From: an uncultured Fidelibacterota bacterium
GTDB lineage: Bacteria; Fidelibacterota; Marinisomatia; Marinisomatales; Marinisomataceae
NCBI GenBank assembly: GCA_902629855.1
Contig: CACOSI010000003.1
Coordinates: 70,966 to 134,965 of the forward strand
DNA: 64,000 bases
Reading direction: 5' to 3'
Part shown: one piece after another, positions 1-9,172 of the stretch
Layout of the letters: the number at the start of each line of letters is the position of its first letter
Position numbering within the stretch: the first letter of the stretch is position 1
Position numbers and translations under genes: made by a program
Notes under the pieces: model-generated
The model's input: only the letters and a program-made list of their open reading frames with translations
Databases searched by the model: none
Told to the model about the DNA's origin: nothing

Positions 1-1273
1 TATCATTAATAAATATTGATTCTTTCTCAACATCATTTGATTCAAAAACTTCCATACCTAAAGAATCTGCATGATTAAAAAATCCATATTCTTCCGCTTC
101 TAAAGCAAAAATACTTGCAGTATCTTTAAGATTATTTTCTGTACCTCTACCTGGTTTTATGGTTAGAAGTATATGGGAAGCATTTACTTGATCATTTCCA
201 TCTTCAGTTGTTCTTTTATCTTCAATTTTTATAATATGATATCCAAAATCTGTTAAAACAGGTCCAACAATGTCACCTTTATTTGCATCAAAAGAAGCCA
301 AATCAAATTCTGGAACCATTTGGCCTTTGTCAAACCATCCTAAATTTCCACCCTTTAATGAATACGGATTAATACTATTGCTAGGATCTTCGGTATATGT
401 ATTTGCTAATTGAGCAAAATCTTCCCCATTATTTATTCTAAACATTAAATCGTCAGCTTCCAGTTTAACTCTTAAAGTATCATTGGCATCAGATAATATT
501 GGCCATTTAACATATTTCATTACTCTCATTTCAGGCATTTCATAATTATCGATATTCTTCTGATACATTTTAGTCAACTCATCATTTGTTGGTCTCTCCG
601 CTAACATATTTTCAATCAAGTTCTTTTCTAAGGATTTTTTGGTTATATGTAGAACCTCAATTTCATAGTCAACAAATCGTTGTTCGTAATTTTTTCTAAT
701 ATCTTCAGGGCTAATTGAAATACTGTTGGTAATATATTGCTGAAGTTTATAGCTAGGTAAATAAATTTCTTGCATAAATTGTTCTACAGGTCTCCAATCG
801 ATTGAGCTAGGATTTAAAACTGCATCTAAATACTTTTCAAAATCAAATCTACCGTCTGTTTGAAAAGCTTCGCTATTTTGCAAGAAGGGTGGCGGATTGT
901 TTTGAAGTTGAAATAGAACTTCACTATCGCCAACTTTAATATTATTATTTTCAATCTGCTCTTGGACAATTAGATCTGCTAATAAACGTTCCCAAACTAC
1001 TGCTCTTACATATTCTCTTTCTTCATCTGAAATCTCTTTTCCAGATAACGCATCCAATCTATTGATTTCATTAGAAACCATTTGATTAAAATCCTCATAT
1101 AAAATAGGTTTTCCGTTCAAAGAACCAACTTCATTGCCTTGTCTTTGACCAAAAATATCAGATATACTAGCACCACCAACCAGTCCGCCAATAACCATGC
1201 TTGTTACAAAAAGAACAAGGATAGTCCACATGACTACTTGCATTTGACTTCTCATATTTGTTATAACACCCAT
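1..1273 (-). CDS. PpiD/SurA-like membrane-anchored peptidyl-prolyl isomerase (3' part missing)
   Basis: I translated the minus strand from an ATG at 1271-1273; the frame is open to the window edge (424 codons), so the C-terminus is missing. One transmembrane helix lies at about residues 12-33, followed by a SurA-N-like helical region. A complete parvulin domain comes next, recognisable by a GGNLGWF segment, GQMVPEF and FGYHIIKI. A second rotamase module begins at VNASHILL close to the edge. This order is typical of PpiD/PrsA-type foldases that help outer-membrane and secreted proteins fold in the periplasm. An internal ATG at 1253-1255, just before the helix, is an alternative start; neither start has a clear Shine-Dalgarno. 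The gene is divergent from the neighbour at 1363. Confidence 0.85.
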   Translation of the reverse strand, partial: MGVITNMRSQMQVVMWTILVLFVTSMVIGGLVGGASISDIFGQRQGNEVGSLNGKPILYEDFNQMVSNEINRLDALSGKEISDEEREYVRAVVWERLLADLIVQEQIENNNIKVGDSEVLFQLQNNPPPFLQNSEAFQTDGRFDFEKYLDAVLNPSSIDWRPVEQFMQEIYLPSYKLQQYITNSISISPEDIRKNYEQRFVDYEIEVLHITKKSLEKNLIENMLAERPTNDELTKMYQKNIDNYEMPEMRVMKYVKWPILSDANDTLRVKLEADDLMFRINNGEDFAQLANTYTEDPSNSINPYSLKGGNLGWFDKGQMVPEFDLASFDANKGDIVGPVLTDFGYHIIKIEDKRTTEDGNDQVNASHILLTIKPGRGTENNLKDTASIFALEAEEYGFFNHADSLGMEVFESNDVEKESIFIND

Positions 1274-1362
1274 AAGTAGCGAATTTATAACAGCGTCATT
1301 CTTTAAGCAAAGCTAAAAAAAACACAAACACTCTAAAAATTTTTTTTAAATTGATAATCATT

Positions 1363-3093
1363 ATGGCCAAAAATACATTAAAAAAAATTCAATCTTTTTT
1401 AAGCTTAAGAAAACCATCAAATCAAGATGATGAAAAATTTATATCTGGGATAGATTCTCCATATCAAGCTGCAAAATTAAGAAGTGCATCTAAAGATAAA
1501 ACGGTTGAAAAGTTTCACTCACCAGTAAGTTTTTCATGGAAAGCTTTCTGGAAATCTTTTATTTACGAAAATCTACCTCCGGTTATTTTTTCCCCAATTG
1601 CAGCTATTTTTCTGGAAGGGTCACTATCTAGGGCATGGCATGTTTCACAAAATAGACAGCTGCTAGCTATATCAAGAAAGCATCATTCATGGAGCACAAT
1701 TCGTAATAATTGGCTTATTATATATCCTGCATCATGGATGATGAACATTGGATTATTTTTAGCATTATTTTCTGAAGAAAAGTTAATTTTAAATATAGAC
1801 CCTTTTCATATGATATTGGCATATCTGCTTTTATTTTTTAGAAGATTAATTATCGCAACTAAATATGGATACTTTAGACCAGAAGATTTAGAACGTTTAT
1901 GTTTACCAGCCCCAGATTGGGATGACAATAAAACCGTTAGAAGATTAATTGCCCAAGGTTGGATGCGTCCATGGGAATTTCCTGGATTAATTGAAGACGA
2001 ACTCACAATTGCTATGGATGAAAATGATACTTGTTTACAAGGTATTCCATTTGAACCAGATAAAGAAACTAGAGATAAATTAATAAATGAATCCACTAGT
2101 GAGTTATTTCCATCTTCAACCAGTTCGACAAAAGAAAATGAATTACCTGCTGGATTTATTTTATATAATATTATTAATTCAGTTTATAGACTACCTGCGC
2201 TTAAATACATGCAACATCTAACATATTTGTGCATGCTTTTATTACCAATTGCAGCATTTTTATCGAAATATATTTATGGAATGGCCTTATTTGGATTTAC
2301 ACCACAGGAAAAAATTATTTCAGTAGCAACCTTGCTCGGATTTTTTAATGGCTTTCAACTTTTGATGTTTGGAATGGTATGTGCTGCTGATTATCAAAGA
2401 AGGTTTGACACTTCCAAAAAATTAGGAGAATTGGTTTCCTATCCAGGCTTAAAATTATCTTCAATTTTTAAAAGTTTTTATAAAGCAAATAGTAGTGATA
2501 AGATTTTTGTAGACTTGCAAAAAAGAGTCAATGTTTTCGCGTGGATGAATATGAGAAATGTTTTAAGATCTTTTGGTGAAACATATTATCTAAGAATCCA
2601 AGGATATACATCAATTTTAATTTTTTATTCACTTTTATGTGTTGGGATTTTGAATCTTATAGTTTGGACTGGGATGAAACACCATATATCAACTGTTTAC
2701 GTCATAGCAACTATAATTGTCGCTGTTTCAGTTATTTGTTTATTTGCAATCTCAAAAGCTATTCAACTTCAATCATTAAGTGCAAAACATAGGGACTTCA
2801 TAAGAAATGAACTATTTATTATTGAAGAAGAAATTTGGGAGTTGAAGTTAGCAGGCAAAGGAGAGGATAGAATTACAGATCTTTCAAGTGCAAGAGCATT
2901 GCTTCAGCAAGTCGATGAGTCTATTAACTACAAAGAGCTTATATATAAACCAACAACAATTTTTGGTTATGCTGCTAATAATGGAGTTATGGGCTCTGTA
3001 TTAGGTTTAGTTTTAACAGGAGTATTGTTTGCTATTCAAGGATTTGTTTCTGTTGGAATTGCATACAACTCAATGGGTTGGTTTATTCCTTAA
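1363..3093 (+). CDS. Polytopic membrane protein of unknown function
   Basis: This encodes about 576 residues and I do not recognise the family. The open frame extends upstream to a TTG at 1351, but the ATG at 1363 is the more likely start. I count seven or eight hydrophobic segments. They cluster near residues 65-85, 120-165, 285-350 and 415-480, with a final glycine-rich one at the C-terminus. Soluble stretches lie between the clusters, including one of about 100 residues around 180-280. There are no recognisable catalytic motifs. It is divergent from the PpiD-like gene and separated by about 50 bases from the downstream peptidase gene. A role in the envelope is all that can be inferred. Confidence 0.7.
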   Translation: MAKNTLKKIQSFLSLRKPSNQDDEKFISGIDSPYQAAKLRSASKDKTVEKFHSPVSFSWKAFWKSFIYENLPPVIFSPIAAIFLEGSLSRAWHVSQNRQLLAISRKHHSWSTIRNNWLIIYPASWMMNIGLFLALFSEEKLILNIDPFHMILAYLLLFFRRLIIATKYGYFRPEDLERLCLPAPDWDDNKTVRRLIAQGWMRPWEFPGLIEDELTIAMDENDTCLQGIPFEPDKETRDKLINESTSELFPSSTSSTKENELPAGFILYNIINSVYRLPALKYMQHLTYLCMLLLPIAAFLSKYIYGMALFGFTPQEKIISVATLLGFFNGFQLLMFGMVCAADYQRRFDTSKKLGELVSYPGLKLSSIFKSFYKANSSDKIFVDLQKRVNVFAWMNMRNVLRSFGETYYLRIQGYTSILIFYSLLCVGILNLIVWTGMKHHISTVYVIATIIVAVSVICLFAISKAIQLQSLSAKHRDFIRNELFIIEEEIWELKLAGKGEDRITDLSSARALLQQVDESINYKELIYKPTTIFGYAANNGVMGSVLGLVLTGVLFAIQGFVSVGIAYNSMGWFIP

Positions 3094-3145
3094 TAATTGA
3101 AATTATTAGATAATTAACCTCAAAAGTCTATATATTTTAAGAATT

Positions 3146-5383
3146 ATGAAAAAAACGTTACTAATTGTATCTATAATTTTTAATTCAGTTATCGCTCAAG
3201 AAGAAATATCTCTAGAGAATATTTTTGATGGAACTTTTTCAACTGAAGGTATTGGAAGATATGAATGGAAAAATAATTCAGATTCATATTTTTTTTCAAA
3301 ATCTTCTGAAAAAAGTTTAGATTTTTTTGAACTTGAAGTTTCCAAAAATGATACAACCAAATCTTTTTCAATTTCGAAAGATTTAATCGATAATTTTTCA
3401 TACTCATTCAGTCCAAATCAAGATATGCTCCTCCTGAAAAAAAATCATAAACAGTTATGGAGACATTCTTCATATGGTACATACTATGTTTATAACATTA
3501 ATCAAATGTCATTAAAGCCAATATCATCTCAGCCAGATAGTTTAAGAAATGTTAAATTTTCTCCTGATTCAAAAAAAATAGCATATGTAAGGAATGATAA
3601 TAATTTGTATATGTATGAAATATCCGAAGAAAAAGAAACACAACTTACTTTTGATGGTAGTGATACTATCCTTAATGGCCATTTTGGTTGGGTTTATGAG
3701 GAAGAATTTGGAACATATGATTCATACAAATGGAGTCCTAATAGTCAATTCATTGCTTTTATAAGAGAAGATCAAGAGTTAGTAAGAGAATATGCACTTG
3801 TTGATTATGAGGAACAATATCCAGTTGTAAAATATATAAGATATCCTAAGGCTGGTGAAGATAATCCCACCGTTTCAATTATAATTTTAGATTTATTAAA
3901 TGAGGAATACAGAACGGTAAATCTTCCAGATACTTCATACTACATACCTGATATTGTATGGCAAGTTAATTCATCCAACTTATTTTTTGCCACTTTGAAT
4001 AGAAAACAAAATGATTGGAATCTATATAAGTATGACTTTGAGTTAAATAATGGTACTCTGATTTTAAACGATAAAAATGATACATGGATTGATCGCGATC
4101 CATTCACAATTCCTGGTAGTATTGGTTCTTGGTTCACTAAGGGCGGATTTAGTTTTGCTATTATGGAAGACGGTGAAATTATTTGGCTATCAGAAAGGGA
4201 TGGATATCGACATATTTATCGTAATAGACCCGATGGAAAATTTTTTAATCAAATTACTAGAGGAGATTGGGAAGTAAATACTATCAACGCTATAAATTAT
4301 AAAGATAAAGTAATTTATTTCACTGCTAAAAAAGAAAGTGAAGTTGAAAATCACTTGTATTCAATAAAATTTAATGGTTCAAGGCTTAAAAAATTAACAA
4401 AAGAAGTTGGTTCACATTCAGTTTCTTTTTCACCAAGATTAAATTATTTTATTGATAATTTTTCAAGCTTAACTATTCCCAATAAAATTTTTATTCGAGA
4501 AAATAGCGGAAAAATAATTCAAACTTTAAGAAGTACAGATAGAACTAAATTTGATGAAAGTAATTTTACCTACCCTCAAATAATTAATATTTTTGCTGAT
4601 GATGGGACAAGGCTAAATGCACTTATAACATATCCTCATAATTTTGATCCAATGAAGCAGTATCCAGTAATTTTATATAATTATGGTGGACCAGGTTCGC
4701 AACTTGTAATTAATAGATGGGGCTCTGGTAGTCATTTATTTCATCAATTTTTTGCAAGCAGGGATTTTATAATATTCTCGTTTGATAATAGAGGTACTGG
4801 AGGAAGAGGTAAAGCATTCAAAGATTTAGCCTACGGAGATTATGGTAAATATTTAGTAAAAGACCACATTGCTGCTGCTAAGTATTTACAAAGCTTAACC
4901 TATGTAGATGCTGATAATATTGGTATATGGGGTTGGAGTGGTGGCGGATATTTAACTAATATGTGCATGACTTTAGCTAGCGATTATTATGCAGCAGGTA
5001 TTTCTATTGCTCCAAATGTTGATCCATTGTTATATGACACAATTTGGACTGAAAGATATATGGGTTTGGTTGATGAAAATCCTGAAGGATATAAAAATGC
5101 ATCTGTATTAACTCATGTACATAAGGCTAAGGGTCATTTACTTCAAATTCATGGAAATGCAGATGATAATGTTCATCACCAGCATTCCATAAACTTAGCT
5201 AAAGCTTATGCTGAGCATGGTAAAGATATGGAAATGTTCATCTATTCAAATGCAAATCATGGAATGTATAATAATAATTTTCTAAGCGAAAATAATCCTG
5301 CTAATGGTTGGAAAAATAGATATCATCTGTATAAGAAAATGACTGATTTTTTTATTGAGCACCTTCAAAAAGAAGAATATTAA
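3146..5383 (+). CDS. Secreted dipeptidyl-peptidase IV family serine peptidase (S9B)
   Basis: This 745-residue protein has a signal peptide of about 18 residues ending in VIAQ. The N-terminal two thirds form the DPP-IV beta-propeller and include the double-Glu motif in GWVYEEEFG that recognises the free N-terminus of substrates. The C-terminal alpha/beta-hydrolase domain shows the catalytic Ser598 in GWSGGG, Asp673 in HGNADDNVHHQ and His705 in ANHGMY, matching the family order Ser-Asp-His. It should release N-terminal Xaa-Pro or Xaa-Ala dipeptides from peptides in the periplasm or outside the cell. The serine motif reads GWSGGG where GWSYGG is usual, a mild variation. The stop codon overlaps the stop of the convergent gene at 5380 by 4 bases. 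Confidence 0.93.
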   Translation: MKKTLLIVSIIFNSVIAQEEISLENIFDGTFSTEGIGRYEWKNNSDSYFFSKSSEKSLDFFELEVSKNDTTKSFSISKDLIDNFSYSFSPNQDMLLLKKNHKQLWRHSSYGTYYVYNINQMSLKPISSQPDSLRNVKFSPDSKKIAYVRNDNNLYMYEISEEKETQLTFDGSDTILNGHFGWVYEEEFGTYDSYKWSPNSQFIAFIREDQELVREYALVDYEEQYPVVKYIRYPKAGEDNPTVSIIILDLLNEEYRTVNLPDTSYYIPDIVWQVNSSNLFFATLNRKQNDWNLYKYDFELNNGTLILNDKNDTWIDRDPFTIPGSIGSWFTKGGFSFAIMEDGEIIWLSERDGYRHIYRNRPDGKFFNQITRGDWEVNTINAINYKDKVIYFTAKKESEVENHLYSIKFNGSRLKKLTKEVGSHSVSFSPRLNYFIDNFSSLTIPNKIFIRENSGKIIQTLRSTDRTKFDESNFTYPQIINIFADDGTRLNALITYPHNFDPMKQYPVILYNYGGPGSQLVINRWGSGSHLFHQFFASRDFIIFSFDNRGTGGRGKAFKDLAYGDYGKYLVKDHIAAAKYLQSLTYVDADNIGIWGWSGGGYLTNMCMTLASDYYAAGISIAPNVDPLLYDTIWTERYMGLVDENPEGYKNASVLTHVHKAKGHLLQIHGNADDNVHHQHSINLAKAYAEHGKDMEMFIYSNANHGMYNNNFLSENNPANGWKNRYHLYKKMTDFFIEHLQKEEY

Positions 5384-6972
5384 GGCTTTTCTTTAAGAGC
5401 TATCTTAATAAATTTTTGCATGGCTGTTTCATGATTATCAGTTATACTAATTAATTCATTTGCCCAGCTTAGATTTTCATTATCCACAAGCTCTTTAAGC
5501 CTATCAATACTTAATGAAAACATTTTTGGTAAAAAGGTTGGAGTTGGAGAACCACCAGTTCCTTTAGCTTTTGTTTGGTTTTGATAAGGATCTGGGGCTT
5601 TTAAGATATAGCTAACAACCATTTTATAATGATCGATTCTATGTTGAATAATCCATCTAATTGCACTTGCTAAAACTTTTTTACAACTATTATCACTCTC
5701 AATATTATTGAAATAATTTGATTGATGTAATTTTTCCCTCGTCTTGACAATCATAGCATGATGAGCTGGTGGACGATATCCGACTCTAAAAGATTTAAGT
5801 AGTTTGGACAGAGAGTCAACATTCACTCCATTCGGGAGGTCATTATCTGTTACAAAACCTTTACTTAAAACGTTTTCGATAATGGTTTTATCAATTATTT
5901 CATCTGCAATATAAGCATTAGTGTGATTTCCAACTCCAGTTATTTCGTCTGCAATAGGATGGTATGAGCTATTTGCGCCCGTTTGTCCATGAAGATTTGA
6001 TAAGAATAAGCCATGTGATTCAAAGTCAGGTGAAAATTCATCTCCACATTTTTCAAAAAATAAACCTCTATCATGATAGATACTTCCTTGATTTCCATAT
6101 AGTCCCTGAATGAAAATTCTTACCTCTTTGTTATAATTTTGTGGTTCGCTTACTTTCCACATTGCATTAAATAGTTGATTAGATTGCATTGTGGCTAATT
6201 CAATTTTTTCAAGATTTTCTTTTATGTTTGATGAATCAATTGCTAATAACGCGTTATTTATCAGCATTTTTGATGTTCTTTCCATTGCCAGATGAGTCAT
6301 TCTAAATCCCTGTTCATTTCCGTCAAAATCGTGAAAAGAAACAATTGGTTTTATCGATCTTATATAATCAATATTAGTCTTTTCATCATCAAAATTTTCT
6401 GGAACGCTTGAAGGTAAAATTCCCGATCTCAAAACATAATCTGCTGCATATTCAAATTCTGCTTGTTGACCTGTTATTTTTGATGATAGAAGCAAAAGAC
6501 CAGATAAGGGCCAAGGAATGAACGAACAGGCCTTTTTTTCGCCATTAAAGATGGGTTCAATTTTTATACCATTCGCAAGCCATGAAGACCAACATCTGAT
6601 ATCAGCAATAAATTTAGCTGACTGTTCACATGGACTATCAATATGATTTTTAACATCAATTAGAAAATTATCCATTAAACTATCACTCAAATTCTTTACT
6701 TCATTAAATAAAGATTTTTTTCCAATCAAGCCAGTTTTTCCATTATTATGAACTGTCATTTCTAAAGCTAAATCAGATAATTCATTGTATGGTGCAGGAA
6801 GAGGTTCAGCGTGATTTTTTGGAAGAGTGCTATTTGGTTGCCAAATAAGTTCGGAAGTTTTTTGAACTAAATTTGCATCGAACTCGACACCTAAAACTTT
6901 TTCTTTAAAAGATATACCTTTACCAAAATATGGAAAGTTATTATTAGTATTTACAAGTATATCAGATTTCAT
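5380..6972 (-). CDS. Indoleamine 2,3-dioxygenase-like heme dioxygenase
   Basis: The 530-residue product carries the C-terminal signature of indoleamine 2,3-dioxygenases. His448 in DHYKMVVSYIL aligns with the proximal heme ligand of human IDO1 (His346, in SYHLQIVTKYIL). AKGTGGSP aligns with the conserved AKGTGGT loop, YRPPAHHAM with YMPPAHRNF, and Arg285 in VRIFIQG with the substrate-binding Arg231 of LRIYLSG. The family opens the indole ring of L-tryptophan or related indoles to N-formylkynurenine using heme and O2. The alignments are by eye. The protein is over 100 residues longer than human IDO1, mostly at the N-terminus, so its substrate may differ. There is no signal peptide, so it is cytoplasmic. 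The start overlaps the end of the upstream thioredoxin-like gene by 11 bases, so the two are probably co-transcribed. No kynurenine formamidase or kynureninase is nearby. Confidence 0.8.
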   Translation of the reverse strand: MKSDILVNTNNNFPYFGKGISFKEKVLGVEFDANLVQKTSELIWQPNSTLPKNHAEPLPAPYNELSDLALEMTVHNNGKTGLIGKKSLFNEVKNLSDSLMDNFLIDVKNHIDSPCEQSAKFIADIRCWSSWLANGIKIEPIFNGEKKACSFIPWPLSGLLLLSSKITGQQAEFEYAADYVLRSGILPSSVPENFDDEKTNIDYIRSIKPIVSFHDFDGNEQGFRMTHLAMERTSKMLINNALLAIDSSNIKENLEKIELATMQSNQLFNAMWKVSEPQNYNKEVRIFIQGLYGNQGSIYHDRGLFFEKCGDEFSPDFESHGLFLSNLHGQTGANSSYHPIADEITGVGNHTNAYIADEIIDKTIIENVLSKGFVTDNDLPNGVNVDSLSKLLKSFRVGYRPPAHHAMIVKTREKLHQSNYFNNIESDNSCKKVLASAIRWIIQHRIDHYKMVVSYILKAPDPYQNQTKAKGTGGSPTPTFLPKMFSLSIDRLKELVDNENLSWANELISITDNHETAMQKFIKIALKEKP

Positions 6973-7594
6973 TTATGGCTAATAAATTATTTAGATATTC
7001 AATCACTGATCTATCGTTCCAATATGCACTTCCAACATCTTCAACAACAATAACACCTTGTCTATTTAAGATAAATGTAGTTGGAATAGCTTTTGTAGCA
7101 AAAAACTCATCATCAGATGTTATTTTATACAAAGGAAGCTTTTGAAGGTTTTCATCATTGGGTATAAAATTTTTGATGACATTCATTTTTTCACGTGAAA
7201 GGTAAAGAAACTCAATTCTTTCATCATCTTTATAGTTTTCATAAAGTTCAACCATTGAAGGCATTTCAGCAAGACACGGATTACACCAAGTTGCCCAAAT
7301 ATTAATAAATAAAATTTTGTCTTTAAAATCTTGAATTCGGAAAGATTCATTTTCTAAATTTTCAAATTGTAATGTATTATAAGAAAAATCAATTTTTTTT
7401 GTTTCATCATCATTGCTAGTTGGAGGAAGAAGTTCTGGAGCTTTCATCACTTCATTCAAATAAAGGATAGCAAGCTCTTTATAACGTTCTTTATATAATT
7501 CCAAATTACTATTTGAAGAATAGTTTTGATAAGATAAAATTCCAATAGCCAAAGCCATCAGAAAAATTAAAATCTGGAGTCTGTTTCTTAGCAT
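6962..7594 (-). CDS. Membrane-anchored TlpA/ResA-type thioredoxin-like protein
   Basis: The 210-residue protein begins with an uncleaved-looking helix (about residues 6-25). A thioredoxin fold follows with the redox motif Cys104-Asn-Pro-Cys107 in ATWCNPCLAEMP and a cis-proline segment in AIPTTFILN. Such proteins act on the periplasmic face, reducing disulfides of cytochrome c apoproteins or other targets. It is the first gene of a two-gene unit and its end overlaps the IDO-like gene by 11 bases. The pairing suggests a functional link, perhaps to heme or redox supply, but the predicted compartments differ. Its start faces the divergent ogt gene 53 bases away. Confidence 0.88.
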   Translation of the reverse strand: MLRNRLQILIFLMALAIGILSYQNYSSNSNLELYKERYKELAILYLNEVMKAPELLPPTSNDDETKKIDFSYNTLQFENLENESFRIQDFKDKILFINIWATWCNPCLAEMPSMVELYENYKDDERIEFLYLSREKMNVIKNFIPNDENLQKLPLYKITSDDEFFATKAIPTTFILNRQGVIVVEDVGSAYWNDRSVIEYLNNLLAINEI

Positions 7595-7647
7595 TGCTCT
7601 TGATAATAATTTAGATTTTTTAAATAAACTACTTAAATTGTGAAATT

Positions 7648-8142
7648 ATGAATCAAAAAATATTTCAGGTCGACAACTTACATTTTTATTTCAAAATTAC
7701 TTTTAATAAAAATAAGCTCTTTGAACTTAAGTTTTCTGAACGAAGAAAAACTTTATTGGAGCCTCAACTATCTTTAAAAATTGATAATTCATCAAAATCA
7801 GCACTTGGAAAAGAGGTTCAAAATCAATTAAATGCTTATTTTAAAGGAAAGCTTAAAAAATTTGATTTACCATTGAATATTTCTGGATCAGACTTTACAA
7901 AAAATGCTCTTAATGAAATACAAAAAATACCTTTTGGTAAAACTTCTACTTATAAAAAAATTGCTGAAAAAATTAAAGAACCAAAATCAGCAAGAGCTGT
8001 TGGAAGGGTAAGTGGTGCAAATAAAATTCCCATTATAATTCCATGTCATCGCGTTGTAGGAAGTTCTGGAGAACTTGTAGGTTATAGCGGAGGTGGAGGT
8101 TTATTATTTAAATCATATTTACAACTTTTGGAGAAAAAATGA
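7648..8142 (+). CDS. ogt: Methylated-DNA--[protein]-cysteine S-methyltransferase
   Basis: The 164-residue protein has the hallmark active-site motif IPCHRVV with acceptor Cys133. Helix-turn-helix and asparagine-hinge segments precede it (IPFGKTSTYKKIA, ARAVGRVSGANK). It repairs O6-alkylguanine by irreversible transfer of the alkyl group to the cysteine. The N-terminal ribonuclease-like domain is short and poorly conserved, as in many Ogt proteins. The ATG is preceded by GTGAAATT with no Shine-Dalgarno. The 3' end overlaps the next gene by 4 bases (ATGA). Confidence 0.93.
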   Translation: MNQKIFQVDNLHFYFKITFNKNKLFELKFSERRKTLLEPQLSLKIDNSSKSALGKEVQNQLNAYFKGKLKKFDLPLNISGSDFTKNALNEIQKIPFGKTSTYKKIAEKIKEPKSARAVGRVSGANKIPIIIPCHRVVGSSGELVGYSGGGGLLFKSYLQLLEKK

Positions 8143-9116
8143 TTAAAATTTTAATACTATTTATCACTCTAGCATTCGCACAAGAAGACAATAATCATGA
8201 GCTTATTTATTTTGAAAGTGCAAATCCATTTTCATTTGAAGAAATTATTACAGATCTTGATAATCAAGAAAGACAGGAAGTTTTTGGAAAGCTAAAATTA
8301 CCTAAAAATTTTGATAAAAATTTAAAGTATCCACTAATTATTGGAGTTGCTGGAAGTTTAAACTGGGGTCCTCATCACTTAAAATATTTAGAAATGTATC
8401 GTTCATTAGGGTTTGCTACATTTCAATTACAAAGTTTCGATAGTAGAGATGTTCAATCTACAGTTGGTAGTCAGATAGAAGTTACCTCCGCAATGATGAT
8501 TCTTGATAGTTACCTTGCTCTTGAAACGTTGTCAAAACATCCAAATATTGATATAAATAGAGCTGGAATAACAGGGTGGAGCTTAGGAGGGACTGTGTCA
8601 CTGTATTCTGCATGGATGCCTTTAATTAATTCAATTAATAATGGAGAATTTAGATTTGCTGCTCATTTACCAATTTATCCTGGGTGTTTAGCATATCCTT
8701 ATCCTGATGAATCTATGATTTTTAGTCAAGCACCAGTACATATTTTGATTGGTGAGTTGGATGACTGGGTGCCAGCTTATGCATGTACAAATCTTCTTGA
8801 TAAATTGAATGAAAGCGGGTTACCGCATAATATAGATATTACCATTTATGAAGATGCTCATCACTCTTATGATAGAGAAATGGAGTTAACTACAATTGAG
8901 CACGGATATACGCTTGGAGATTGTTTCTTTCCAATGAATGATGAAGGTGCATTATTTTTAAGTGAATTTTGGAATATTCCGATAAATACTCCTATAAGGC
9001 AAAAACTTGCACTGCTAACATGCGCAGGTAGAGGGCCAACAATGGGAGGTAATAAAGATGCTAGAGAAAAATCATTTAAGTTTTCGGCAGATTTTTTCAT
9101 AGAAAACCTTAAATAA
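8139..9116 (+). CDS. Secreted alpha/beta hydrolase of dienelactone-hydrolase type
   Basis: The 325-residue protein starts with a signal peptide ending at about residue 15 (FAQ). Its alpha/beta-hydrolase triad is visible as Ser148 in GWSLGG, Asp208 in GELDDWVP and His241 or His242 in DAHHSYD. The layout matches dienelactone hydrolase-like carboxylesterases, here exported to the periplasm. The substrate cannot be told from sequence. It is translationally coupled to the methyltransferase gene through an ATGA overlap, which probably reflects transcription rather than a shared pathway. Confidence 0.82.
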   Translation: MIKILILFITLAFAQEDNNHELIYFESANPFSFEEIITDLDNQERQEVFGKLKLPKNFDKNLKYPLIIGVAGSLNWGPHHLKYLEMYRSLGFATFQLQSFDSRDVQSTVGSQIEVTSAMMILDSYLALETLSKHPNIDINRAGITGWSLGGTVSLYSAWMPLINSINNGEFRFAAHLPIYPGCLAYPYPDESMIFSQAPVHILIGELDDWVPAYACTNLLDKLNESGLPHNIDITIYEDAHHSYDREMELTTIEHGYTLGDCFFPMNDEGALFLSEFWNIPINTPIRQKLALLTCAGRGPTMGGNKDAREKSFKFSADFFIENLK

Positions 9117-9172
9117 AAATTATTTTTTAACTAATAAACATTTTTTCAATTTTTTATTATTATTTTAATATT

